DNA of 40,801 nucleotides, taken from an uncultured Bacteroidales bacterium. Lineage in GTDB: Bacteria; Bacteroidota; Bacteroidia; Bacteroidales; Muribaculaceae. Below, piece after piece: positions 7,315 to 14,616 of this stretch (position 1 is its first letter; each line of letters opens with the position of its first letter). The notes under the pieces were generated by a model. That model searched no databases. It was not told where the DNA came from and was given only the letters and a program-made list of their open reading frames with translations. Made by a program: the position numbers and the translations under genes. Where the stretch lies: positions 1 through 40,801 of the forward strand of contig CAMGBT010000013.1 of assembly GCA_946011725.1 (NCBI GenBank). Direction: 5' to 3'.

Positions 7315-8628
7315 ATGTTCTCACTAAAGCAATTAATCATTGAGCAAAAGGTTTATCGCAGACGTAGGAAAATGCGCTTGAGTACGAAACGTGCAGATAA
7401 TCGTATTCTTAAGATAAGAGCCGGAGACATAACAAAATATGCATCAAAGGTTATTCAGTTTATACTTGAGCAAGGTGGAAGCAGAAAATACACATCAAAC
7501 GAAATTGATGTGCCGCAACGAATGTGCTTTAAGTCAAACTTCATTGATTGCGTAAACTTCTTAAATGACGTTGTATTGGCATACTGCAATAACACTGGTA
7601 ATCTCATACTGAATTTTTCAAATTGTAAGGAGGCTTCAATTTCTGCACTTATAACATTAAAAACGATTCTGGAGGAATTGCTTATTTTTGGTCAAAATAC
7701 TGCAAAAAGCAGATACAAAGAAAAAGCAAAATCAATCAGAATGATTCCATCTAAATCAAATAAAATAAATAGATACTTATTTACTCTTCACGTTGCAAAT
7801 TTCCCTGTCAGTGAGGAAGAACAACGAGAGTATATATCGTTAGGTCTGCATAGAGGAAAATCTCGGAACTACAAGGAAAATAGAAAATCAGTTGTCTCTC
7901 GAATCGTAACACAGTTTGTAGAAAACACAGCAGAGAGGTTCAGTGTGGGGTTTGATGAACGTGGGCAAAACTACATGGAGGGTATGGTAGGTGAGATTTT
8001 GTCCAACGCAGAAGACCACAGCCTTAAAAAAAGTGAATGGTTCGTTGATGGAGTTTCTTTCCTTCACAAAGAAAAAGATAATGAAGTCATAGAGTTCAAT
8101 TTAGCAATTATAAACTATGGATATTCTATGTACGATGGATTTGAACAGACAAAAAATGAGAATTATCAAACTTACGAGAAATTAGAGTGGCAATATAAGA
8201 TACATAAGAATCTTTTCTCAATTACCAAAAAATTTGAGAGAGAACCATTGTTTGTTCTATATATGCTAAATGAGGGTATCAGTCGCTTGAAGTACTTAGA
8301 ACCAAGTCGTGGTAATGGAACAATGACGTTTATCAAATCATTTATTGAGTTGGGAAAATTCTGTAACGAAGATTCTTCATATGAGCCTGAGATGAACATT
8401 ATTTCAGGTCATACTGTTTTAACTTGTACGGAAGAATATGCTCCTTTTTCTGATAATAATCACTATAAACTTACATTAAACAAAGAAAAGTCTTTAAGCG
8501 CATTACCTGATTCTTCTGTGCTAAAATATTTCGCAGGAGCAGTATTCCCTGGAACAATATTGGATTGTAAGATTTTTCTTAACAAACGAGACTTGGAAAA
8601 AAACATAAAAGATAAAGTGAATAACTAA
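7315..8628 (+). CDS. GHKL (histidine kinase-like) ATPase-domain protein, first gene of the cassette
   Basis: 437 residues, AT-rich, no signal peptide. The C-terminal half looks like a GHKL ATP-binding domain: the N-box-like E227-IL-x-N231-AEDH235 (GEILSNAEDHS) and, about 100 residues later, a glycine-rich segment RGNGT (332-336) followed by MTFIKSFIELG. No phospho-accepting His domain and no membrane segment is visible, so it resembles a stand-alone anti-sigma-factor-like or MORC/Hsp90-like ATPase more than a sensor kinase. The N-terminal half (1-200) is unassigned and basic at the start (KVYRRRRKMRLSTKR). A second ATG at residue 20 is a possible alternative start. The next gene encodes a STAS-like protein 17 nt downstream, the classic companion of such an ATPase. 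The ATPase call is moderate and the signalling role is inferred. Confidence 0.65.
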   Translation: MFSLKQLIIEQKVYRRRRKMRLSTKRADNRILKIRAGDITKYASKVIQFILEQGGSRKYTSNEIDVPQRMCFKSNFIDCVNFLNDVVLAYCNNTGNLILNFSNCKEASISALITLKTILEELLIFGQNTAKSRYKEKAKSIRMIPSKSNKINRYLFTLHVANFPVSEEEQREYISLGLHRGKSRNYKENRKSVVSRIVTQFVENTAERFSVGFDERGQNYMEGMVGEILSNAEDHSLKKSEWFVDGVSFLHKEKDNEVIEFNLAIINYGYSMYDGFEQTKNENYQTYEKLEWQYKIHKNLFSITKKFEREPLFVLYMLNEGISRLKYLEPSRGNGTMTFIKSFIELGKFCNEDSSYEPEMNIISGHTVLTCTEEYAPFSDNNHYKLTLNKEKSLSALPDSSVLKYFAGAVFPGTILDCKIFLNKRDLEKNIKDKVNN

Positions 8629-8645
8629 CGAAATATATAAACGAA

Positions 8646-9005
8646 ATGGAAACAAAACATATTACAATGACAACAGAACATCGAGGAGGGAAATCGAGCT
8701 CTTCTTTTTCTGGACGTGCTGAAGGAGAAAAGGTTCGAGAAGTCTTGTCACTTGATGAAAAAGATGTTGATGATTGCAATTACATCATAGACATTCCTTC
8801 TGGTACATCTGCGTTTAATCCATCTTTTTATTTAGGATTTCTTTTTCCAAGTATCAAAAATCTTGGAGTTGAGAAATTCCTTTCAAAGTATCAATTTAGT
8901 TTTTCAAATCTATCACCTACACTTAAATCATTGATTGAAGATGATTTGCGTGAAGGGCTACGAAATGCGTCTAATGAACTAAATTTCTCAACAGGGTTAG
9001 ATTAA
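8646..9005 (+). CDS. STAS-like (DUF4325-like) small protein, second gene of the cassette
   Basis: 119 residues. The centre reads SLDEKDVDDCNYIIDIPSGTSAFNPSFYLGF, then LFPSIKNLGVEKFLSKYQF. This is the strand-helix pattern of a STAS-like domain of the DUF4325 kind: a beta strand ending in IID, a short loop, then PSF opening a helix. The N-terminal 45 residues are polar, with a Ser/Gly run (GGKSSSSFSGRAEGEK). STAS proteins bind GHKL anti-sigma-like kinases in partner-switching systems, and this gene directly follows such an ATPase. The similarity is structural in flavour and weak in sequence, so it needs a profile search. The gene is followed 5 nt later by the third member. Confidence 0.5.
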   Translation: METKHITMTTEHRGGKSSSSFSGRAEGEKVREVLSLDEKDVDDCNYIIDIPSGTSAFNPSFYLGFLFPSIKNLGVEKFLSKYQFSFSNLSPTLKSLIEDDLREGLRNASNELNFSTGLD

Positions 9006-9010
9006 CTAAT

Positions 9011-9532
9011 ATGGATTGTAAAATTGCATTATCTGATATTATCACGTGGGGATTGACAATTTTAGGATTTGCTATTGCTATATGGCAATTCAGAAGTCAA
9101 ATGACAAAAGATAGAGAAAACCGTGTTAAAGAGAATAAAACTACGTGGTTCCTTAATGTAATCGTTCTGCCTCATTTAGAAGGGCTTCACAAATTCTATA
9201 AAGAATTGAGTGAAAACGTTCAATCAGAATCAAAGGAACTGGATAATTATACAACGCGAGAGCACAAAGTCTTTTTAGAACAAAAAGGAAAGGCAATTAA
9301 TTCGTTAAAAAAAGATATCTCAGATTTTTTTGACTTTCTAAATCCTTTAATAATTTCTCATTCAAATTCGTTAGGAAAAGAAATTCAACAAATCAAAAAT
9401 GATCTCGAAGATGATATAGCAAAATTCTTTGATAAAGAAGATAGATCTTTAGACTTAATATCTATCAAAATTAATAATAACAAGCAAAAGTTACTTCAGG
9501 CTCTAAACTGTGAGTTATCAGTAAACAAATAA
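9011..9532 (+). CDS. Membrane-anchored helical protein, third gene of the cassette
   Basis: 173 residues. One N-terminal transmembrane segment (about 9-27, DIITWGLTILGFAIAIWQF) is followed by a basic stop-transfer stretch (RSQMTKDRENRVKENK) and a long, charged, helical cytoplasmic region with coiled-coil character (HKFYKELSENVQ, KKDISDFFDFLNPL, KEIQQIKNDLEDDIAKFF). No enzyme motif is seen. The start lies 5 nt after the STAS-like stop, so translation is probably coupled. A terminator follows directly, which marks this as the last gene of the unit. It could be the membrane output or sensor of the module; nothing in the sequence shows which. Confidence 0.6.
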   Translation: MDCKIALSDIITWGLTILGFAIAIWQFRSQMTKDRENRVKENKTTWFLNVIVLPHLEGLHKFYKELSENVQSESKELDNYTTREHKVFLEQKGKAINSLKKDISDFFDFLNPLIISHSNSLGKEIQQIKNDLEDDIAKFFDKEDRSLDLISIKINNNKQKLLQALNCELSVNK

Positions 9533-9533
9533 A

Positions 9534-9568
9534 ATAAGCGGGGCTATCAACCTCGCTTATCTTTTTCT
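9534..9568 (+). terminator. Rho-independent terminator of the three-gene cassette
   Basis: ATAAGCGGGG (9534-9543) pairs with CCTCGCTTAT (9551-9560) around a 7-nt loop, with one G-T wobble, and is followed by CTTTTTCT. It begins two bases after the TAA of the third gene. Confidence 0.8.
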
Positions 9569-9577
9569 AAAAGCCAA

Positions 9578-9778
9578 TCAATCACCTTTCTTATGGGTAT
9601 GTGGTTTCAATGATGGCGTGTTTCCGGGAGTAGATTTGTTATCCCTTTGTCGTCTGTCTGGTTGACCAGTAGATTTAGCAATCCTTTTTGGTCCTGGTTT
9701 TATTCCCATACGGTATAAGATTAAGAGTATTGTGGCAATATCGCCTATTATCAAATATGCAAATACCGTGCCAGACAT
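9578..9778 (-). CDS. Possible small membrane protein, 66 residues
   Basis: Reads MSGTVFAYLIIGDIATILLILYRMG followed by a basic, Pro/Lys-rich tail (KPGPKRIAK, KPHTHKKGD). One hydrophobic segment with a positively charged tail is a coherent small membrane protein, and the base composition matches the island. It converges on the cassette and ends just past its terminator. No promoter or family was recognised and the size is small, so it may not be real. Confidence 0.3.
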   Translation of the reverse strand: MSGTVFAYLIIGDIATILLILYRMGIKPGPKRIAKSTGQPDRRQRDNKSTPGNTPSLKPHTHKKGD

Positions 9779-9839
9779 TATACTGACAAAAGGCTATTTA
9801 CTGACATTATCTTGCCACGTGGGCAACCTCCTGCTTTCG

Positions 9840-10830
9840 TCATGCGTTACCCAAATCGCGTTTGACCCAATTTTCGACCAGCCGGAAGAGCTCAGCCTGC
9901 TCTTCATCCATGCCAAGCATCACCTTAGTTGGCTGTGTGTGGCCGGGCTTGGTGTAGGTTAGAGCGTACATGGTTTTGACAAGCTCGCGAGCTCTTTCCA
10001 AAGTAATGGTGGACTGGGCTGCTTTCAGCAAGCGTTCCATCTCTAACTACAAAACGTAGGCGCAGAAGCAGATACATATATGTCCTTCGATTCGATTGCG
10101 CAGACGGTGGTACATTGGCCGGATCTGAAGGTCGGATTTGTTCATCCGGAATGCTCGCTCGATAAACCACAGGTTGTGGTAGTTGGCAATCACTTCTTCA
10201 TCGGTTAGTTTGGTGTTGGTTACATATCCTTTGAGGCCATCCCAAACTGCATCTTGCTCGAAGGCCTCAAGGTCTATACTTATGGTTGTCTCACCTTCAA
10301 GACGGAGGTATTTGTTTGGAGCTATGCGCAAAAGTAATCTGTTCAATGCGATCCTTGATGTCAGCCTTTGCCGGATTACGGTCACAAAGTTTATCAAGAT
10401 ATCGATAAACCTTATTCACGTCATACGCCACCCCATTGTATCTCCAAAGATAATCAACCGTTTTCAGCTTACTGCCGGGTGCCACCAGCCGACTCAAAAC
10501 CAGCGGGCGGAACAACCCTCCAATCTTTCCATAACCAACGTAATCAAACAACTTGCCGAACACCACCTCAGGGCCAACAACCGAAATTTGGTCATTGGAC
10601 AAGCTCTCGATAAAATCCGAGATCTCCTGATTGGGTGGTGGATTGAACAGATTATAGAATGTACCCGATTGACGAGCGATGAACTCGCGGGCTTGCTCAA
10701 CCATGCGATCTATCTCCGTCTGGTCAGTTGAGCTCCCAAAACTCCTAACCATAACATTGTTTCGCCCCCATTTTTGGAGGACGCGCACGCTGATGGAGCC
10801 TGATTTGTTCTTGGATTTATTGATAAACAT
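9840..10830 (-). pseudogene. IS1634-like transposase, internally deleted and with a nonsense codon
   Basis: The N-terminal part starts at the ATG 10828-10830 (MFINKSKNKSG) and reads through RLVAPGSKLKTVDYLWRY to DRIEQITFAHS. Near 10325-10335 the frame changes and the protein resumes in the C-terminal region (LRLEGETTISIDLEAF, then YVTNTKLTDEEVIANYHNLW and FIERAFRMNKSDLQIRP), so the middle of the DDE domain is missing. A TAG at 10047-10049 then interrupts AYVL*LEMERLL, after which the same frame continues to TGA 9840-9842. The retained block Y..LW.IE..FR..KSDL..RP is the E region of the DDE domain, typical of IS1634/IS4-group enzymes. At least two independent lesions show that the gene is dead. 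Confidence 0.75.
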
Positions 10831-10937
10831 GGTGCAAAGACACGCCGCGTTACCCAAATTACCAAATCATCAATAGCGAATTATTTGAAAATCAGCGAGA
10901 AAATTTTTCAGCAAAAAAGTGATGAAAACAGGAAAAT
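9840..10937 (-). mobile_element. IS fragment, copy 2 (IS1634-like, internally deleted)
   Basis: The upstream end runs to about 10937, where the match with copy 1 stops (…GAAAACAGGAAA), and abuts direct repeat B. The downstream boundary lies somewhere at or below 9840; I could not see a convincing inverted-repeat end. It has the same orientation as copy 1 and differs from it by only scattered substitutions over the shared 400 nt, so both came from closely related copies. Confidence 0.6.
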
Positions 10938-10940
10938 AAA

Positions 10941-10982
10941 TCCAACAATTTTTACCCCCAATTTGGGCTATCATCATTGTAA
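10941..10982 (+). repeat. Direct repeat B, right edge of the AT-rich island
   Basis: Matches 5454-5495 at 38 of 42 positions in the same orientation. To its right, GC-rich housekeeping sequence resumes (nfnL ends at 11089). Confidence 0.55.
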
Positions 10983-11011
10983 ATGTATGACTTTGGGTAC
11001 AGTTATGTGTG

Positions 11012-11057
11012 GACCATCCGGGTATGGCGCGGCTTGCTGCGCCATACCCGGATGGTC
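11012..11057. terminator. 19-bp perfect hairpin downstream of nfnL
   Basis: Arms 11012-11030 (GACCATCCGGGTATGGCGC) and 11039-11057 are exact reverse complements around the 8-nt loop GGCTTGCT. The hairpin lies 32 nt past the nfnL stop. There is no T-tract on either side, so it is not a textbook Rho-independent terminator; it could stabilise the 3' end of the mRNA or end transcription with another factor. Confidence 0.6.
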
Positions 11058-11088
11058 GGGGGATTGTGAGATTAGTTGGCTTTGGGCG

Positions 11089-12543
11089 TTATTTTTGGAG
11101 GGCGGCGGCCATGGAGGCGGCTGCGTGGCGTCCGTCGCCCATGGCGAGGATGACGGTGGCGCCGCCGCGGACGATGTCGCCGCCGGCGTAGAGGTTGACC
11201 AGCGAGGAGCGGAGGTCGTCGTTGACTTCGATGGTGCCGCGACGGCTGATGTCGAGGCCTTTGAAGGAGTTGGGAATTAGCGGGTTAGGCTGTACACCAA
11301 CGCTGACGATGACTACATCAACGGGTATTTCGTCGATGGCGCCTTCGATGGGCACGGGGCTGCGACGGCCGGAGGCGTCGGGTTCGCCGAGTTCCATGCG
11401 CTGCACGCGCATGGCGCGCACGTGGCCGCGTTCGTCGCCGAGGTATTCCACTGGATTGGCAAGAGTCATGAATTCCACGCCTTCTTCTTTGGCGTGAGCC
11501 ACTTCTTCCAAGCGAGCGGGCATTTCGGCTTCGGAGCGGCGGTAAACCAAGAATGCTTTCTCGGCGCCCATGCGCAGGGCGGTGCGCACGGAGTCCATGG
11601 CGGTGTTGCCGCCGCCGATCACGGCCACGCGTGCGCCGCGGGGCACGGGGGTGGCGTAGCCTTCGGTGCCGCCGTGCATGAGGTTGACACGGGTGAGGTA
11701 CTCGTTGCTGGAGAGGATGTTGATGAGGTTTTCACCGGGGATGCCCATGAATCGGGGCAGACCGGCGCCGCTGGCCACGAAGATGCCTTTGAAGCCGTCG
11801 GCCACGAGGTCGTCGTAGCTCAGGGTCTTGCCCACTACTACGTCGGTGTGGAATTCGACGCCCATGGCGCGGAGGGTGTCCAATTCGGCGTCGACCACCG
11901 AGTTGGGCAGGCGGAATTCGGGGATGCCGTATTTGAGCACGCCGCCCACTTGGTGGAGGGCTTCAAACACGGTGACGGCGAAGCCGCGGCGAGCCATGTC
12001 GCCGGCGAAGGATAGGCCGGCGGGGCCGGAACCGATCACGGCTACGCGGATGCCGAGCGGTGCGGCGGCTTCGGGCTTGGGGCGAGCGGGATCGAGGCGG
12101 GCGCTATCGGCGGCGAAGCGTTCCAGCCAGCCGATGGCCACCGGCTCTTTCTTCATTTTATTATAGATGCAACGGCTTTCGCACTGGCGTTCTTGGGGGC
12201 AGACGCGGCCGCAGACGGCGGGTAGGGCGGAGGTGCGGCGCAGTACGGTGTCGGCCTCGAGGATGTGGCCGCGTTGGATGTTCTTGATGAAGCCGGGGAT
12301 GTCGATGCCCACGGGGCAACCGGTGACGCATTGCGGGTCGGGGCAGTCGAGGCAACGGGTTGCTTCGGTGTGAGCCATTTCGGCGGTGAGACCGCAGTTC
12401 ACTTCGTCGTTGGAGTGAATACGCTCTTCTGGCGCGAGCATGGGCATCTTGGCACGGGGAATGGCGGTGCGTTCTTTCGGTGCGATTTCAGCGCGCAGAT
12501 CGGCGCGCCATTGCGAATCGCGAGTGTCGATATTCTGTGACAT
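11089..12543 (-). CDS. nfnB: NfnL-type large subunit of NADH-dependent ferredoxin:NADP+ oxidoreductase (GltD-like)
   Basis: 484 residues. The N-terminal ferredoxin-like domain has two cysteine sets, C64-x2-C67-x4-C72-x3-C76 and C111-x3-C115-x5-C121-x3-C125, which bind 4Fe-4S clusters. Two dinucleotide folds follow: VAVIGSGPAGLSFAGDMARRG for FAD and VAVIGGGNTAMDSVRTALRMG for NADP(H). This is the glutamate synthase small-subunit fold. The preceding gene encodes a DHOD-electron-transfer-like subunit 21 nt upstream, which makes the pair an electron-bifurcating NfnAB rather than a glutamate synthase; no gltB-like large subunit is present. The enzyme couples NADPH, NAD+ and reduced ferredoxin in the cytoplasm of anaerobes. 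Last gene of the OMP-tsaD-cinA run. Confidence 0.85.
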   Translation of the reverse strand: MSQNIDTRDSQWRADLRAEIAPKERTAIPRAKMPMLAPEERIHSNDEVNCGLTAEMAHTEATRCLDCPDPQCVTGCPVGIDIPGFIKNIQRGHILEADTVLRRTSALPAVCGRVCPQERQCESRCIYNKMKKEPVAIGWLERFAADSARLDPARPKPEAAAPLGIRVAVIGSGPAGLSFAGDMARRGFAVTVFEALHQVGGVLKYGIPEFRLPNSVVDAELDTLRAMGVEFHTDVVVGKTLSYDDLVADGFKGIFVASGAGLPRFMGIPGENLINILSSNEYLTRVNLMHGGTEGYATPVPRGARVAVIGGGNTAMDSVRTALRMGAEKAFLVYRRSEAEMPARLEEVAHAKEEGVEFMTLANPVEYLGDERGHVRAMRVQRMELGEPDASGRRSPVPIEGAIDEIPVDVVIVSVGVQPNPLIPNSFKGLDISRRGTIEVNDDLRSSLVNLYAGGDIVRGGATVILAMGDGRHAAASMAAALQK

Positions 12544-12564
12544 ATGTAGTTGATGTTCAGAAGA

Positions 12565-13347
12565 TTAGTTATAAGCGCGGAGGCGCATCATCATCTCGTC
12601 GAAGTCCACTTTGTGGGCATCGAATTCCGGGCCGTCGACGCATACGAACTTGGTTTTGCCATCCACGGTGACGCGGCAAGCGCCGCACATGCCGGTGCCG
12701 TCGACCATGATGGTGTTGAGCGACGCGATGGTGGGCACGTTGTATTTTTTGGTGAGCAGGGCCACGAATTTCATCATGATTGCGGGTCCGATGGTAACGA
12801 CTTGGGCCACCGGTTCGCGTTGGATTACTTGCTCCACGCCGGCGGTGATGAGGCCTTTTTGGCCGTAAGATCCGTCGTCGGTCATGATAATGACTTCGTC
12901 GGAGTATTTGGCCACTTGCTCCTCGAGGATGATGAGGTCGCGAGTGCGGGCGGCAAGCACGCTGACCACGCGGTTGCCGGCTTCCTTGAAGGCGCGGATG
13001 ATGGGCAGCAGGGGTGCTACGCCCACGCCGCCACCGCAGCAAACCACGGTGCCAACTTTCTCAATATGAGTGGCTTGGCCCAGGGGACCAACCACATCGC
13101 GCAGGTAGTCGCCCTCGTTGAGAGCGCAGATTTTGGCCGAGCTGTCGCCCACGGCTTGCACCACCAATGTGATGGTGCCGCGGTCGGTGTCGGAGTCGGC
13201 GATGGTGAGCGGAATGCGTTCGCCGTGGTCGTCAACGATGACGATGACGAAGTGGCCGGGGCGGCGGGAGCGCGCTATCAGAGGCGCTTCGACCTCGAGG
13301 CATACCACGCGCTCGGAGAAATGACGTTTTGCTACAATTTTGTTCAT
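12565..13347 (-). CDS. nfnA: NfnS-type small subunit (FAD/NAD-binding, 2Fe-2S)
   Basis: 260 residues, full family length. The N-terminal flavin-binding barrel (RRPGHFVIVIVDDHGERIPLTI) is followed by an NAD-binding domain (VGTVVCCGGGVGVAPLLPI). Near the C-terminus, DGTGMCGACRVTV with a second cysteine pair element in KFVCVDGPEFD provides the 2Fe-2S site seen in PyrK-like subunits. It lies 21 nt upstream of nfnL and 15 nt downstream of cinA. As the subunit that meets NAD(H), it would pass electrons to the large subunit's flavin. Without the adjacent nfnL it could be mistaken for PyrK, but no pyrD is nearby. Confidence 0.85.
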   Translation of the reverse strand: MNKIVAKRHFSERVVCLEVEAPLIARSRRPGHFVIVIVDDHGERIPLTIADSDTDRGTITLVVQAVGDSSAKICALNEGDYLRDVVGPLGQATHIEKVGTVVCCGGGVGVAPLLPIIRAFKEAGNRVVSVLAARTRDLIILEEQVAKYSDEVIIMTDDGSYGQKGLITAGVEQVIQREPVAQVVTIGPAIMMKFVALLTKKYNVPTIASLNTIMVDGTGMCGACRVTVDGKTKFVCVDGPEFDAHKVDFDEMMMRLRAYN

Positions 13348-13362
13348 ATCGTAAAAGGTGTT

Positions 13363-14589
13363 TTAGATTCGTTTTAACAGGCCGAGGAGGCCGACATCGG
13401 TGGCGCGGTCGATGATGCGAGCGCGGTTGCCGGGGAAGTGAAATTCTTCGGATTCTACGTGGCCGTTGACGCACCAGCCGATCCACACTGTACCCACGGG
13501 TTTGGCCGCATTGCCGCCGCCGGGGCCGGCGATGCCGCTGGTGGCCACGGCGCAGGTGGCGCCGGTCTTTTGGCAAGCTCCGGCGGCCATTTGTTCCACC
13601 ACGGCGCGGCTTACGGCGCCTTGGCGGGCGATGTCGAAGGCCGACACGCCGAGCAGACCGCTTTTGACCTCGTTGGCATAGCTGACCACCGAGCCGAGGT
13701 AAACGTCGCTGCACCCGGCGATGGAGGTGATGCGGTGGGCGATGTTGCCGCCGGTGCAACTTTCGGCGGTGGCGATGGTAAATCCGCGCTGACGGAGGCG
13801 TTCGAGCACGATTTCAGCGGGTGTGGCGTTGCCGTCGTACACCAGCAAATCGCCCAGCGAGGCGATGAGCTGCTGACGTGCGGCTTGGAAGAGCGGTTCG
13901 ATGCTGTCGGAGCCGCGGCCATCGAGGCGCAGGCGGATGAAGCCGTTGGCGGGCAGGTAGGCCAGATGTATGCCGGTGGGCAGGGCGGATTCAAACGAGG
14001 CGAGGCGTTCGGCCAAGTCGCTCTCGGTTATTCCACTGACTATCAGGGTGGAATGGAGCAAACGGATGTCGGGGGCGAAGCGCTGCATCATGGCGGCGAA
14101 GACTTCGGGGAGCATGCCTTCGGTTTCGAAGGGCACGCCCGGCAGGGTTACGAGGACTTTGCCCTCGCGTTCGAACCACATGATGGGCGCGGTGCCGAAG
14201 CGGTTTTGGATTACGCGGCACGAGGATGGCACCATGGCTTGCGATTCGGTGAGCGCGTTGAGGTTGAGGTGTCGCTTTTCGAAGATGAGGCGGACGTTGG
14301 CTGCCACTTCGGGGTCGTGGCGGAGTTCGCCGCCGAAGATGTCCATGAGTACGGTTTTGGTGATGTCGTCCTTGGTGGGGCCGAGGCCGCCGGTGGTGAT
14401 GACCAAGTCGGCTTGACTGAGGGCCCGGTTCACGGCTTCGGTTATGGCCGCGCGGTCGTCGCCCACGGTGGCGATGGAAGTGATTTCCCAGCCGGCGGGG
14501 CCGAATTGGCGGGCGATGGCACCGGAATTGGTGTCGGTGACTTGCCCGATGAGAATTTCGTCGCCAATGATTATGATTGAAAGACGCAT
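13363..14589 (-). CDS. cinA: CinA family protein / nicotinamide-nucleotide amidase
   Basis: 408 residues, the usual two-domain length. The N-terminal MoaB/MogA-like domain has IIIIGDEILIGQVTDTN and LVITTGGLGPTKDDITK. The C-terminal PncC-like amidase domain has the TIATAESCTGGNIAHRIT and VATSGIAGPGGG motifs. The protein deamidates NMN to NaMN and has ADP-ribose pyrophosphatase activity in characterised members, so it recycles pyridine nucleotides. It follows tsaD by 27 nt and precedes nfnS by 15 nt, which puts an NAD-repair gene next to an NAD(P)-dependent enzyme. Nothing looks broken. Confidence 0.93.
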   Translation of the reverse strand: MRLSIIIIGDEILIGQVTDTNSGAIARQFGPAGWEITSIATVGDDRAAITEAVNRALSQADLVITTGGLGPTKDDITKTVLMDIFGGELRHDPEVAANVRLIFEKRHLNLNALTESQAMVPSSCRVIQNRFGTAPIMWFEREGKVLVTLPGVPFETEGMLPEVFAAMMQRFAPDIRLLHSTLIVSGITESDLAERLASFESALPTGIHLAYLPANGFIRLRLDGRGSDSIEPLFQAARQQLIASLGDLLVYDGNATPAEIVLERLRQRGFTIATAESCTGGNIAHRITSIAGCSDVYLGSVVSYANEVKSGLLGVSAFDIARQGAVSRAVVEQMAAGACQKTGATCAVATSGIAGPGGGNAAKPVGTVWIGWCVNGHVESEEFHFPGNRARIIDRATDVGLLGLLKRI

Positions 14590-14616
14590 AGTGTTAGGTG
14601 GTTAAAGCGTTGCGGC

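Noticed and set aside
9840-10937. A functional insertion sequence
   Set aside because: The transposase has an internal deletion with a frame change and a further nonsense codon; the other copy has only the 5' end.
11089-12543. Glutamate synthase small subunit GltD
   Set aside because: No large subunit nearby, and the adjacent NAD/FAD/2Fe-2S subunit gene fits NfnAB better.
13438-14580. 380-codon plus-strand frame opposite cinA, and similar long frames opposite nnr (27459-28658), DUF4831 (26087-27043) and the transglutaminase gene (16285-17355)
   Set aside because: Gly/His/Val-rich mirror frames typical of GC-rich DNA; the minus-strand genes have clear family motifs.
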